From Caballeronia sp. TF1N1 (GTDB taxonomy: Bacteria > Pseudomonadota > Gammaproteobacteria > Burkholderiales > Burkholderiaceae): a stretch of DNA of 64,000 bases. Each line of letters starts with the position of its first letter. The first letter of the stretch is position 1. Below the pieces are notes generated by a model. The model ran no database searches. It was not told where the DNA came from and worked only from the letters and a program-made list of their open reading frames with translations. The translations under genes and the position numbers were made by a program. Positions 34,447-43,782 of the stretch are shown here, in pieces. The stretch spans positions 1 through 64,000 of the forward strand of contig NZ_CP084629.1 of assembly GCF_022878925.1 (NCBI RefSeq), given 5' to 3'.

Positions 34447-36216
34447 ATGACCGGCCCAGGGTCCAAAGTCCTCAACATGCATGAACTCATTCAGTCGCTT
34501 GGCGACATCGTCGGCAGCCAGTTCGTCTTCACGGGCGCCACTGAAACGCGCCGCTTCCGGCAGGGTTATCGCTATGGCAGCGGCCAGGTGTTGGCGGCCA
34601 TTCAGCCCGGCACGCTGGTCGAAATGTGGCGGGCGCTTCAGGCCTGTCATCGTGCAAGGACGATCGTCATCTGTCAGGCGGCGAACACCGGGTTGACGGG
34701 CGGATCGACGCCCGCGGACGGCGGCTACGACCGCCCGGTCGTCGTGCTCAACACCATGCGATTGCGGCGGCTGGACGTGATTCGAAACGGCGAGCAGGTC
34801 ATCTGCCAGCCGGGCGTGACGCTCGATCAGCTTGAAAAGCGACTGCAGCCGCTCGGCCGCGAACCCCATTCGGTGATCGGCTCAAGCTGCATCGGCGCTT
34901 CGGTGACCGGCGGCATCTGCAACAATTCGGGCGGCTCGCTAATTCGCCGAGGACCCGCATTCACCCAATTGTCGATCCACGCGCGCGTCACGGCGGACGG
35001 CGAACTGAAGCTCGTCAATCATCTGGGAATCGATCTGGGCGACTCCGCCGAAGTCATACTCGGCCGTCTGGACGCGGGCGAATTGCCGGACGATATTCCG
35101 GCAGCCGCAGGGCTGCTCGCTTCGGATAACGAGTACAGCACCCATGTGCGCGACATCGATGCGTCCACGCCCGCGCGCTTCAATGCCGACCCGCGCCGGC
35201 TCTATGAAGCATCGGGCTCGGCCGGACACCTTGCGGTTTTCGCTCTGCGGCTCGACACCTTTGCGGCGGACGAACAAACCCAGGTGTTCTATATCGGCAG
35301 CAACGACGCCGCCGAGCTGGAAACCATACGCCGCGACATACTAAGTGGCTTCCGTAGTCTACCGATCGCCGGTGAGTACATGCACCGCGGAGCGTTCGAT
35401 ATCGCCCGTCGCTACGGCAAGGACATGTACATGTACATTCGTGCGTTCGGCACGGATAAGGTGCCGCATGCATTCGCGGCGAAGAGCAGGTTCGACGGGT
35501 TCACCGAGAAAGCGCGTCTTGGTAACGGCATCAGCGATCGGCTGTTGCAGGCGGCGAGCCGGCTTTTGCCCGAGCATCTGCCGCGCCGGCTCATCGAGTA
35601 TCGCGACCGGTTCGAGCATCATCTGTTGCTGAAGATGGGCAACGACGGTGTGCACGAAGCGCGAACCTACCTCGAATCGCGTTTTCCGTCGCAACAGGGT
35701 GGCTATTTCGAATGCACGCCCGAGGAAGGCAAGGCGGCTTTCCTCAACCGCTTCGCGATTGGAGGCGCCATGGTGCGCTATCGGGCAGTCCATTCGCGAA
35801 CCGTGGAGGACATCGTCGCGCTCGACGTTGCACTTCCACGGAACACGACCGACTGGTTCGAACGGTTGCCAGCGCATATTTCGAAAGACATCGAATTCAC
35901 GATGTATTGCGGCCACTTCTTCTGCCACGTTCTGCACCAGGAATACCTGGTGAAGAAAGGTGTCGATTGCGACCGGATCAAGGACGACATCCTCGCTCTG
36001 CTCGCCGCGCGGGGCGCCGAGTATCCTGCCGAACACAACGTCGGTCACCTGTACGAAGCGAAAGCGTCTCTTGCACGGTTCTACGAAGAACTGGACCCGA
36101 CCAATGCCTTCAATCCAGGCATCGGCAAGACCTCGCGGCTCTTCAACTGGGGACGATCATCGGCCTACGAGTGCGCATGCGAGTCGGATCACGAGGTGCT
36201 ACAAAGAGAGCAGTAA
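34447..36216 (+). CDS. dld: D-lactate dehydrogenase (quinone), FAD-dependent, membrane-associated
   Basis: A 589-residue flavoenzyme close to E. coli Dld (about 571). The FAD-binding (PCMH) part has CQAANTGLTGGSTP and LGREPHSVIGSSCIGASVTG (about residues 78-150). The membrane-binding and cap domains follow with YNADP-like FNADPRRLYEASGSAGHLAVF, AGEYMHRGAFDIARRYGKD and EHHLLLKMGNDGV, and the end FNPGIGKTS is diagnostic. It oxidises D-lactate to pyruvate and reduces ubiquinone. The start at 34447 (MTGPGSKVLNMHELIQSLG) aligns with the E. coli N-terminus; 34405 and 34477 are alternatives and none has a good ribosome site. It stands alone. Confidence 0.92.
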   Translation: MTGPGSKVLNMHELIQSLGDIVGSQFVFTGATETRRFRQGYRYGSGQVLAAIQPGTLVEMWRALQACHRARTIVICQAANTGLTGGSTPADGGYDRPVVVLNTMRLRRLDVIRNGEQVICQPGVTLDQLEKRLQPLGREPHSVIGSSCIGASVTGGICNNSGGSLIRRGPAFTQLSIHARVTADGELKLVNHLGIDLGDSAEVILGRLDAGELPDDIPAAAGLLASDNEYSTHVRDIDASTPARFNADPRRLYEASGSAGHLAVFALRLDTFAADEQTQVFYIGSNDAAELETIRRDILSGFRSLPIAGEYMHRGAFDIARRYGKDMYMYIRAFGTDKVPHAFAAKSRFDGFTEKARLGNGISDRLLQAASRLLPEHLPRRLIEYRDRFEHHLLLKMGNDGVHEARTYLESRFPSQQGGYFECTPEEGKAAFLNRFAIGGAMVRYRAVHSRTVEDIVALDVALPRNTTDWFERLPAHISKDIEFTMYCGHFFCHVLHQEYLVKKGVDCDRIKDDILALLAARGAEYPAEHNVGHLYEAKASLARFYEELDPTNAFNPGIGKTSRLFNWGRSSAYECACESDHEVLQREQ

Positions 36217-36450
36217 GCGTCATTGCACCCGGCGTGTTCGGCATGATCTTTTCGATGTCGTCGCTCGGCCAAACGACGACTGCTTGTTCGTCGGCCGTTG
36301 CGACGCTTCGTTGGCCACGATGCTTTGGCCGATGGAGCGACCGGGTTGCCACATCGACCGTCCGATGCCGTCATGCGCCAAGTTGCAGCGCTTTAGCGGG
36401 AGCCGTTTCACTGCGTGTGCGCGTAGCAAGCGACGGCTGTCATGCGAAGC

Positions 36451-38280
36451 TCAAGCCGAAGCCTCATGCCCACGAGCAATCCCGGCAACCCCCATCTGAT
36501 CCCCGAACTGCAACGCAGCCAACTGCGCATAAAGCGGCGAACTCAAGAGCAGCTCCGCATGACGACCCTGCGCGACAATACGCCCCTGTTCCAGCACGAC
36601 GATGCGATCGGCCTGCTGAACCGTCGCAAGCCGATGCGCAATGACGAGCGTCGTGCGGTTGTGCGCCGCGTTGTCCAGCGCCTTTTGCACGAGCCGTTCG
36701 CTGGCGGCATCGAGGGCACTGGTGGCTTCATCGAGCAGCAGGATGGGCGGGTTCTTCAAAATCGCGCGGGCAATCGCAATACGCTGACGCTGACCGCCTG
36801 ACAATCGCACGCCGCGTTCGCCGAGAAACGTGTCGTAGCCTTCAGGCAGTTCCTCGATAAACCCGGCCGCGGCGGCCATGTCGGCGGCGCGCTGCACTTG
36901 CGCGAGCGTGGCGTCCGACGAGCCGTAGCGGATGTTGTCGATCACGCTGCCAGAAAAGATCACCGATTCCTGCAGCACCACGCCAATCTCCTTGCGCAAT
37001 TCGACGAGCGGCACATCGCGCGTCGGCACGCCGTTGATCAGAATGCGGCCTGACTGAGGATCGTAGAAACGCAGCAGCAGTTGAAACAGCGTGGATTTTC
37101 CCGCGCCGGATGGCCCAACCAACGCGACATGCTCGCCCGGACGAACCTGCAGCGAAAGCCCCGAAAGCGCGGCAATACCCGGCCGCGACGGATACGAGAA
37201 CCCGATATTCTCTAAGCGGATGCCCTCGCCTCGCGCGGGCAGCGTGACCGTGCTCTCGGCCTCCAAGACCGGCGAGCGTGCGGCGAGCAATTGCAGCAAG
37301 CGTTCGGTGGCGCCGGCGGCGCGTTGCAGATCGCCCCATACCTCGGCGACCGCGCCCACGGCGCCTGCCGTGAACACCGCGTAGAGAATGAACTGGGACA
37401 ACTGGCCCGCCGTCATGCGACCGGCGAGCACTGCCTGCGCGCCTAGCCACAGCACGAAGACGATTGCGCTGAACACCAGCACGATCACCACGGCCGTCAA
37501 CCAGGCGCGAGCGCGAATGCGCGTGAGCGCGGTCTCGAAAGCGGCTTCCACCGCGCCGGCATATCGTTTCGTCTCGAAAGGCTCTTGCGTGTACGACTGC
37601 ACGGTCGGCATCGCGTTGAGCACCTCGCCTGCCAGCGCGCTCGTGTTCGCGATCTTGTCCTGGCTCGCGCGCGAGAGTTTCCGCACGCGCCGCCCGAAGA
37701 TCACGACAGGCGCGACCACGATGACGAGCGTCGCGATGATGTACGCGGACAGCATCGGGCTCGTGACCGCGAGCATCGCCACGCCGCCGGTCAGAAGGAA
37801 GAAATTGCGCAGCCCGAGCGACAGGCTCGTACCCACCACCGTTTGAATCAGCGTGGTGTCGGCGGTGAGTCGCGACAGCACTTCGCCAGTCTGTGTGGTT
37901 TCGAAGAACTGCGGGCTCATCCGCAGCATGTGGTCGTACACGGCTCGACGCAAATCGGCCGTCACGCGCTCCCCAAGCGAGGAGACGAGATAGAAGCGCA
38001 GCGCCGTCGCGGCCGCCAGCACCAGCGAGACGACCAGGAGCGCCAGAAAATATCGATCGATATGCGTCCGGTCGCCCTCGGCGAAGCCACGATCGATGAG
38101 GTATTTGAACGCGACCGGCAACACCAGCGTCGCGCCCGCCGATGTCACCAGCGCAAGGAAAGCGAGCGCCCAGCGTCCGGCATACGGACGCAGGAACGGA
38201 GACAAGGCGAAGAGCTGTGCGACACCGGATAAAGAACGCGCAGACGATGAAGACGACGAAGACCTGACAGGGTCGGACAT
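36451..38280 (-). CDS. ABC exporter, fused membrane and ATPase domains (MsbA-like)
   Basis: A 609-residue half-transporter. Six membrane segments span about residues 25-330 and the nucleotide-binding domain about 360-590, with Walker A GPSGAGKST, signature LSGGQRQRIAIARAIL and Walker B ILLLDEATSALD. The exit loop YDHMLRMSPQFFETTQTGEVLS is typical of type IV exporters of lipids or drugs. The start at 38280 (MSDPVRSSSSSSSAR) has GGGAA upstream; the serine run at residues 7-13 is unusual but unstructured. It works as a dimer in the inner membrane. Substrate unknown. Confidence 0.9.
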   Translation of the reverse strand: MSDPVRSSSSSSSARSLSGVAQLFALSPFLRPYAGRWALAFLALVTSAGATLVLPVAFKYLIDRGFAEGDRTHIDRYFLALLVVSLVLAAATALRFYLVSSLGERVTADLRRAVYDHMLRMSPQFFETTQTGEVLSRLTADTTLIQTVVGTSLSLGLRNFFLLTGGVAMLAVTSPMLSAYIIATLVIVVAPVVIFGRRVRKLSRASQDKIANTSALAGEVLNAMPTVQSYTQEPFETKRYAGAVEAAFETALTRIRARAWLTAVVIVLVFSAIVFVLWLGAQAVLAGRMTAGQLSQFILYAVFTAGAVGAVAEVWGDLQRAAGATERLLQLLAARSPVLEAESTVTLPARGEGIRLENIGFSYPSRPGIAALSGLSLQVRPGEHVALVGPSGAGKSTLFQLLLRFYDPQSGRILINGVPTRDVPLVELRKEIGVVLQESVIFSGSVIDNIRYGSSDATLAQVQRAADMAAAAGFIEELPEGYDTFLGERGVRLSGGQRQRIAIARAILKNPPILLLDEATSALDAASERLVQKALDNAAHNRTTLVIAHRLATVQQADRIVVLEQGRIVAQGRHAELLLSSPLYAQLAALQFGDQMGVAGIARGHEASA

Positions 38281-38341
38281 GTAAATTCCCGAGCGGAGCT
38301 GATATCCACTCGATTGTGCCAGCACCGCCAGTTCCGCGAGT

Positions 38342-38788
38342 TCAGCCGGAGATCTCGGGCTCGACCAAGTGCGCCAGTTGCAGCAGCGACTCTTGCCAGC
38401 CGAGATAGCACAACTCCGCCGGAATGACCTCGGGTATGCCTTCCTGCACGATGGTAACTTCGGTCCCGCACGACACCTGCCGCAACGAAACGGTGACGCG
38501 CATTTCGCCGGGAAGGTTGGCATCGTCGAAACGGTCCGAGTAGCGGATCTTTTCGAACGGTTTCAGTTCGAGGTACTCGCCGCCGAAAGACTGGCTCTGG
38601 CCCGTGCGGAAGTTGTGAAACGACATCTTGTGAGTGCCGCCCTCCCGCGCATCCATGTGATGGACCTGACAAATTAACCCGTACGGCGGAAGCCACCTTG
38701 CGATGGCATGGGGTTCCAGGAATGCGCGGTAGATGCGTTCGGGCGGCGCGCGCAAGACGCGGTGAAGATTGACGGTTCCGGTAGCCAT
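38342..38788 (-). CDS. SRPBCC (AHSA1-type) domain protein
   Basis: A 148-residue protein of the START/SRPBCC superfamily. It has the AHSA1 pattern: VLRAPPERIYRAFLEPHAIARWLPP at about residues 10-34, YLELKPFEKIRYSDRF, MRVTVSLRQV and LGWQESLLQLAHLVE at the end. Such proteins form a hydrophobic ligand cavity; the function is not known. The ATG at 38788 has GAGGCG upstream. It lies 61 bp upstream of the exporter gene on the same strand and is divergent from a RibD-like gene that often accompanies this family. Confidence 0.85.
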   Translation of the reverse strand: MATGTVNLHRVLRAPPERIYRAFLEPHAIARWLPPYGLICQVHHMDAREGGTHKMSFHNFRTGQSQSFGGEYLELKPFEKIRYSDRFDDANLPGEMRVTVSLRQVSCGTEVTIVQEGIPEVIPAELCYLGWQESLLQLAHLVEPEISG

Positions 38789-38960
38789 GATATTCGCCTC
38801 GCTTCGAGAAGTTGGACACACTGCTACGACGATGCATCGTCGCTGAATTCGACAGCTTCGGGATCAGGGATAACCCCTGAACGAGCGCCGTGTCGATTCA
38901 TCCGCGAATCGTTCGTCGTCTATATACGGACCGATCGCGTCTGCCTACCAAGAGGACATC

Positions 38961-39587
38961 ATGCGCAAGCTCATCGTTTCCACGTTCATCAGCATGGATG
39001 GCGTCATTCAGGCGCCTGGCGGCCCAGAAGAAGATCGCAGCGGCGGGTTTCGCGTCGGCGGCTGGATCGTGCCTTTTGCCGATAAAGCCATCGGCGACAA
39101 CTTGCAGGATCTGCTCTCACGGCCGTTCGACTTGCTGCTAGGCCGCTGCACTTACGACATCTTCGCGTCGTACTGGCCACACGTTCCGGCCGATTCGCCC
39201 AATCGCGCGATGGCCGACCTGTTCGACAAAGTGCCCAAGCATGTAACGACGCATCGCGCGGAATCGCTCGGCTGGCACAACAGCCACGCGCTCGAAGGCG
39301 ATCTCGCCGATGCAACCCGCGCGCTCTTGCATCAGGAGGGCGCCGATCTGTTGACGTTCGGTAGCGGCGACATGGTGCGCCAGTTGCTCGCGGCGGGCCT
39401 CGTGGACGAGCTTCGTCTACTGACTTATCCCGTCTTGCTGGGACGCGGCAAGCGTTTGTTCGCCGACGACGCGCTGCCGTCTGCGTTCACGCTAACGCGA
39501 TCGGTGAGCACGCCAGGCGGCGTGCTGGTCACGCGCTATGTGCGCGATGGCGAGGTCCGCACGGGATCGTTCGACAAAGCGGAATGA
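38961..39587 (+). CDS. Dihydrofolate reductase-like / RibD C-terminal domain protein
   Basis: A 208-residue protein of the RibD_C family. MRKLIVSTFISMDGVIQAPGG at the start, LLLGRCTYDIFASYWPHV (about residue 57) and the NADPH-site region LLTFGSGDMVRQLLAAGLVDELRLLTYPVLLGRGKRLF are diagnostic. Members are NADPH-dependent reductases of unknown substrate. AAGAGGA lies just upstream of the ATG at 38961. Divergent neighbour of the SRPBCC gene, a pairing common in bacteria. Confidence 0.9.
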   Translation: MRKLIVSTFISMDGVIQAPGGPEEDRSGGFRVGGWIVPFADKAIGDNLQDLLSRPFDLLLGRCTYDIFASYWPHVPADSPNRAMADLFDKVPKHVTTHRAESLGWHNSHALEGDLADATRALLHQEGADLLTFGSGDMVRQLLAAGLVDELRLLTYPVLLGRGKRLFADDALPSAFTLTRSVSTPGGVLVTRYVRDGEVRTGSFDKAE

Positions 39588-39598
39588 CACGACAGACG

Positions 39599-40891
39599 CT
39601 AGGCCGCTTGCCGCCGCGCTCTCACCCACGCAATCATCCGCAATGCAATCAGCTTGAACGGTGGATTGGAGAACAGCACGAGCGCGCCGAGTGTCAGGCA
39701 TCCGCAAATAAGGAACGTGCCGCGATAACCAAGCGCGGCCACGAGCACGCCGGACAGCACGCCCGAGAGAATGGAACCCACGCGCGACGCATTGAAGAAG
39801 AGCGCCGTCGCGGCGCCTGGCGTGCGCGGCATCAGGTCCTGAATATAGGTCATGCCGAGACACGACGTCACCGAGACCACGAACGCATTGAACGCCTGCA
39901 TCGGAATCAGGAACTGAACGCTTTGCGAAGCGGCGACCGCGATGAAGTACACCACATGCACGGCCGCGCACGAGGCGAGCCAGCGCTGCTTGTTAAGGCG
40001 CGAGCCACGTGCGCCGAGTACGAGCATCATCGGGATTTCGAGCAACGCGCCGAGGCCGAGCATGACGGACACGTCGATACGCGAGCCATGCATGCCATGC
40101 ACGACGTAGAGCGGCAGAACGATCATCGTGGCGCTCGCGGCGAGTCCGATAAGCGTGAGCGCAATGGTCGCGCGCCAGATCTCGGCGCGCGTGTGCGGCG
40201 CGCCTTCATGCGGCGCGATCACTTCCTCGGTCTCAGGCGTCGTGACTTCGAGCAATGACGATGGATCGCCCGCGTAATGCGCGGGGGCGCTGTGCGGATC
40301 GCCCTTGGGGGAGTCATGCATCCGCCAGACTATGGCCCCGCACGCCGCGAAGCACGCCGCCGCAAACAAAAAGAGTCCGTAGAAGCCCGCGCCTGCCAAT
40401 ACGAGCGCGCCGACGGACGGCCCGAATACCCAGGCCATGGAAAGCACGGTGCGCAGCGTGGCGAGCGCAAACGAACGCTCCGCTGCGTCATCGACGGGCA
40501 ATGCCGAGCGCGCGAACGAGAACACCAGCGACATGGCCGAGCCACCGGCCCCGAGAAACGCGATGCCGACCACGACGAGCGAGACGAAGTTGCGCAGAAA
40601 GCACATCAGCAAGAAGCCGATTGCCGATGCGATCAGCGCACCAAGCAGCAACTCTCGATGATGCCCATGCTTGTCCGACCACTTGCCTGCCAACGCGCTG
40701 GCGACCACGCCGCTTGCCGCGATGACCGTCATGAAGACGCCGAGTTGCAGCGGCGTCATGTCGGCCTGCTCGACGCTGAACAGCGACAAGTACGGCGCGG
40801 TGAAAGAGAGCGCGACGCCGAGCATCAAAATGGCGCCGGCTAGCGGCAAGAAAAACGGGATACGTGCAAGACTGATAAAGCGAGTATTCAT
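39599..40891 (-). CDS. MFS sugar-efflux transporter (SetA/SetB-like)
   Basis: A 430-residue twelve-segment MFS protein. The loop-2 motif is ALAGKWSDKHGHHRELLL (about residue 62), and LRTVLSMAWVFGPSVGAL (helix 5) and the overall layout match sugar efflux transporters of the SetA group. A long His/Asp-rich cytoplasmic loop (about residues 200-235) separates the halves. The start at 40891 (MNTRFISLARIPFFLP) has a purine-rich site. Likely exports sugars or analogues; the natural substrate is unknown. Confidence 0.83.
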   Translation of the reverse strand: MNTRFISLARIPFFLPLAGAILMLGVALSFTAPYLSLFSVEQADMTPLQLGVFMTVIAASGVVASALAGKWSDKHGHHRELLLGALIASAIGFLLMCFLRNFVSLVVVGIAFLGAGGSAMSLVFSFARSALPVDDAAERSFALATLRTVLSMAWVFGPSVGALVLAGAGFYGLFLFAAACFAACGAIVWRMHDSPKGDPHSAPAHYAGDPSSLLEVTTPETEEVIAPHEGAPHTRAEIWRATIALTLIGLAASATMIVLPLYVVHGMHGSRIDVSVMLGLGALLEIPMMLVLGARGSRLNKQRWLASCAAVHVVYFIAVAASQSVQFLIPMQAFNAFVVSVTSCLGMTYIQDLMPRTPGAATALFFNASRVGSILSGVLSGVLVAALGYRGTFLICGCLTLGALVLFSNPPFKLIALRMIAWVRARRQAA

Positions 40892-41166
40892 TTCGTCTCT
40901 GATCGAACGGTGTCGCGACACACAAAGGCCACCGCGAATTATGCGCCGCTCGCGCGACAAGCGTATCCCGAACCCTTCGCGAACATTCGCCTCGCCTGCT
41001 CGACAGTCACACGAACGTCATCTTTCGATCGTAATAATGCGCGGCGGGTTTTTATGTCGTTGCAAGCTGCGCGCCGGTCGCCAGCTATCCGCACTCTTTT
41101 CGCGCGCGTTAGGAGTTTCCATTTACGACGCGCGCCATTCAGGTCATTCCATCGAAGGAGACGTTC

Positions 41167-42672
41167 ATGGTTCGAGCCCGTGTCTTTGCCTTGTCGCTTG
41201 CCGTATCCGCGATGTCCATCGCCTGCACGTCCGCGTGGGCGAGCGTCGATCTCGTCGCGATCGGCCAGTTGAGCGGCAACATCGGCGACCGTTCGAAAGC
41301 GACGGCCGCGCCGCTCGAAAACGGCGCGCCGGGCAACCTTCTCGGCGGCGTCGGCTCGGGACTCGCGTATGCGGGATGCGATACCTTCCTCGCCGTGCCC
41401 GACCGCGGCCCGAACGCGATCTCCTATAACAAGGCTATCGACGATACGGCGTCCTACATCAATCGCTTCCAGACCTTCTCGCTGCGTCTCGAAGCCGGCG
41501 GCAAGGGCAGCAAGCTGCCGTATTCGCTGAGCCCGAAGCTGCTCGACACGACCTTGCTGCACAGCCATGAGCCGCTCGTCTATGGCGATGGCGCGGCAGC
41601 CGGCGTCGGCAATGGCGCGCCTGCGCTGAACGCCACCAATCACACGCACTATTTCACCGGGCGCTCGGACAACTTCACGCCGACGCAGCCGTCCACGTAT
41701 CCGCGCGATGCGCGTCTGGACCCGGAAAGCATTCGCGTGGCGCGCGATGGCGCGAGCGTCTTCATCTCCGATGAGTACGGTCCGTATATCTATCGTTTCG
41801 ATCGTCGCACGGGCGAGCGGATCGCCGTGTATCGTGTGCCGGCCTCGTTCGCCGTGACGACGCTATCGTCCATCGGCAACGATGAGATCAGCGAGAACAC
41901 CTCGGGCCGCGTGGCGAACAAGGGCATGGAAGGTCTCGCCATTTCACCCGATGGCGATACGCTCTTCGGCGTGATGCAAAGCCCGCTGATTCAGGACGGC
42001 GGCACGAACGGCCCGTACACGCGAATCCTGCGCATCGACGTGCGTACCGGCAAGACCACGCAGTTTGCATATCCGTTGACCAACATCGGCACGGACGCGA
42101 AGCCGAACTATCCCACCATCAGCGACATCGTCGCCGTGAACGAGCATGAATTGCTGCTCGACGAACGCGACGGCAAAGGTCTCGGCGACGATTCGAAGGC
42201 CGCGTTCAAACGTGTGTACCACGTCGATTTGAACGGCGCGCAGGACGTGAGCCAGGCAAGCGGCGCGAGCGGCCTCGCGCCCTACGCGTTGAACAAGACG
42301 CTCTTCCTCGATGTCGTCGCGGCCTTGACGGCCTATGGCTTCGCGCCGACGGACATTCCCGCCAAGCTCGAAAGCCTCGCGTTCGGGCCGGATATCCGCG
42401 TGAAGGGCGCGGTCAGGCACACGCTCTTCATCGCTAACGACAACGACTTCGTGGGAACGGTCACGGATACCAATCATCCGAACGGGATCGACAATCCGAA
42501 CCGGTTCTTCGTATTTGCCATGGATTCGGCGGATCTGCCGGGATATGTGGCGCAGCGCTTGCCCGGAGCGGGTGGCCGCGACGATCGCGCATGCCGGGAC
42601 GATCACGACGGTCACGATCACGAGCACGACGATCACGATCACGACGGTCATGGCCACGGTCACGGCGACTGA
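41167..42672 (+). CDS. Secreted esterase-like/phytase-like beta-propeller protein with His/Asp-rich tail
   Basis: A 501-residue exported protein of the family named esterase-like activity of phytase. AAGGAG precedes the ATG; the signal peptide ends near SAWA-SVDL (residue 25). LLGGVGSGLAYAGCDTFLAVPDRGPNA, DPESIRVARDGASVFISDEYGPYIYRFD and NKGMEGLAISPDGDTLFGVMQS are the family blocks, probably a beta-propeller. The last 24 residues contain nine His and nine Asp and should bind divalent metal. Relatives are linked with phosphate or phytate scavenging, but activity is not assured. No phosphatase catalytic motif was recognised. Confidence 0.87.
   Translation: MVRARVFALSLAVSAMSIACTSAWASVDLVAIGQLSGNIGDRSKATAAPLENGAPGNLLGGVGSGLAYAGCDTFLAVPDRGPNAISYNKAIDDTASYINRFQTFSLRLEAGGKGSKLPYSLSPKLLDTTLLHSHEPLVYGDGAAAGVGNGAPALNATNHTHYFTGRSDNFTPTQPSTYPRDARLDPESIRVARDGASVFISDEYGPYIYRFDRRTGERIAVYRVPASFAVTTLSSIGNDEISENTSGRVANKGMEGLAISPDGDTLFGVMQSPLIQDGGTNGPYTRILRIDVRTGKTTQFAYPLTNIGTDAKPNYPTISDIVAVNEHELLLDERDGKGLGDDSKAAFKRVYHVDLNGAQDVSQASGASGLAPYALNKTLFLDVVAALTAYGFAPTDIPAKLESLAFGPDIRVKGAVRHTLFIANDNDFVGTVTDTNHPNGIDNPNRFFVFAMDSADLPGYVAQRLPGAGGRDDRACRDDHDGHDHEHDDHDHDGHGHGHGD
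42598..42669 (+). repeat. GATCAC-rich codon repeat encoding a His/Asp tail
   Basis: The 3' end of the phytase-like gene is made of repeated GAT/GAC and CAC/CAT codons (GATCAC and GACGGTCAC units), encoding 24 residues with 9 His, 9 Asp, 5 Gly and 1 Glu. Such low-complexity DNA can change length by slippage, so tail length may vary between strains. Confidence 0.75.
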
Positions 42673-42681
42673 TTGAAGTCG

Positions 42682-42718
42682 CACGATCTTGTCCACAGTT
42701 TCAGTGGACAAGATCGTG
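42682..42718. terminator. Perfect 15-bp inverted repeat between convergent genes
   Basis: Arms CACGATCTTGTCCAC (42682-42696) and GTGGACAAGATCGTG (42704-42718) pair perfectly around the loop AGTTTCA. It lies 9 bp after the phytase-like stop and 116 bp beyond the azoreductase stop. A stem this stable between convergent genes probably acts as a bidirectional transcript end, although no long T-run follows on either strand. Confidence 0.6.
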
Positions 42719-42834
42719 GATAACTCGCTCGCGAAAGACGTATCGCGTTGAAGTGAAACGCTTTTTCGCTCGTGTCGCGCAAACGTGCCGTTCGGCTCAT
42801 TTCTGCCGCGTATTCGAGCGCCGCGTCTTAGCGC

Positions 42835-43458
42835 TCACAGGCTCAGGGCAAGCTCCCGTGCCTTCTCGCTCGCTTCATTGCGCGATGCATGGTCCTGCTC
42901 GGGACCCGCCAGGGTCTTCTCGACAGTGACGACGCGCACATCGGTAATGCCGACCATGCGCGACCACGTCTTCAAATAGTCCGACTGGAAATCGTATTCC
43001 TCCGGCGGAAAGTCCCCTCCAAGCTGAACACCGCGCGCGGCGATGGTCACGACCGTCTTTCCGCCGAGCAGGCCGTTCAAGCCGTTCTCGTCGAAAGTAA
43101 AGAGCACGTCCTTTTGCGAGATGACATCGATCAGATGCTTCAGGCGATACGGAATGCCGAAATTCCACATCGGCACGCTGAAGACGATCACGTCGGCCTT
43201 CGTGAACCGTTCGGCGAGCGCGTGCACGGTCCGCCATGCGGATGCCTGAGCGGCATCGAGCTCACGGCCCTGGATGCCCGCGTATTTTGCTTCGAGTATC
43301 GGGCCATCGAACGTGGGCAGATCGGTTTCCCATACGTTCAGTTCATCGACGCTTCCATCGGGATGGCGCTCCTTCCATGCATCGGTGAACGCCCGGGCCA
43401 CTTGCTGCGAAGCGGAACGCCCGGCACGGGGCGAACCAATCACATGAAGAAGATGCAT
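42835..43458 (-). CDS. azoR: FMN-dependent NADH-azoreductase
   Basis: A 207-residue flavodoxin-like quinone/azo reductase. MHLLHVIGSPRAGRSASQQVARAF gives the FMN phosphate loop, and VPMWNFGIPYRLKHLIDVI (about residue 100) and the region around VTIAARGVQLGG match AzoR, which reduces quinones and azo dyes with NADH. The ATG at 43458 has GAGGA correctly spaced; the frame is open further upstream without family similarity. Cytoplasmic, probably a homodimer. Divergent from an amino acid binding protein gene. Confidence 0.87.
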   Translation of the reverse strand: MHLLHVIGSPRAGRSASQQVARAFTDAWKERHPDGSVDELNVWETDLPTFDGPILEAKYAGIQGRELDAAQASAWRTVHALAERFTKADVIVFSVPMWNFGIPYRLKHLIDVISQKDVLFTFDENGLNGLLGGKTVVTIAARGVQLGGDFPPEEYDFQSDYLKTWSRMVGITDVRVVTVEKTLAGPEQDHASRNEASEKARELALSL

Positions 43459-43782
43459 AAGTCCTCGCGAAGGTAAGTTGAAACGAGCCGCGCGCCTGGG
43501 CTTGCGCGTCGAGACGCACGGGCAATGATGAAAAGCCAACAGCGCAGCAAAAACGATGCCGTTTCAGACGGGCGTTTTCCGTCCGATCGACCGGATCGGG
43601 TAGCGCAAATGCAGAACGTAAGCGTGAAGGCCGTCCTACCGGCAAGCCGCAACCCGACCCGCATTAATACTTTTCCAGATTGTTTTCCTGCTTAAATCGA
43701 GTGCTGCCGCGCCGGTTTGTCCATGCGTTTCCTATGCTTTAATCCGGCGAAGCGAACCTCAACCCCTTTAAGAGATCAAGCA
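43459..43782. other. Divergent intergenic region, no gene seen
   Basis: 324 bases between azoR and a binding-protein gene. It must hold both promoters. No convincing open frame, repeat or hairpin was recognised, and no promoter hexamers could be assigned with confidence. Confidence 0.4.

Noticed and set aside
33985-34869. 294-codon minus-strand frame across the gap and the start of dld
   Set aside because: The right half is antisense to dld and the left half shows no family pattern, no good start and no ribosome site; it also runs through the terminator hairpin.
36217-36450. Short minus-strand frames between dld and the ABC exporter
   Set aside because: Considered as a possible gene or transposase remnant, but no family pattern or clear start was found.
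42598-42669. GATCAC-type repeats considered as a binding-site array
   Set aside because: They lie in frame at the end of a gene and are fully explained as codons of a His/Asp-rich tail.
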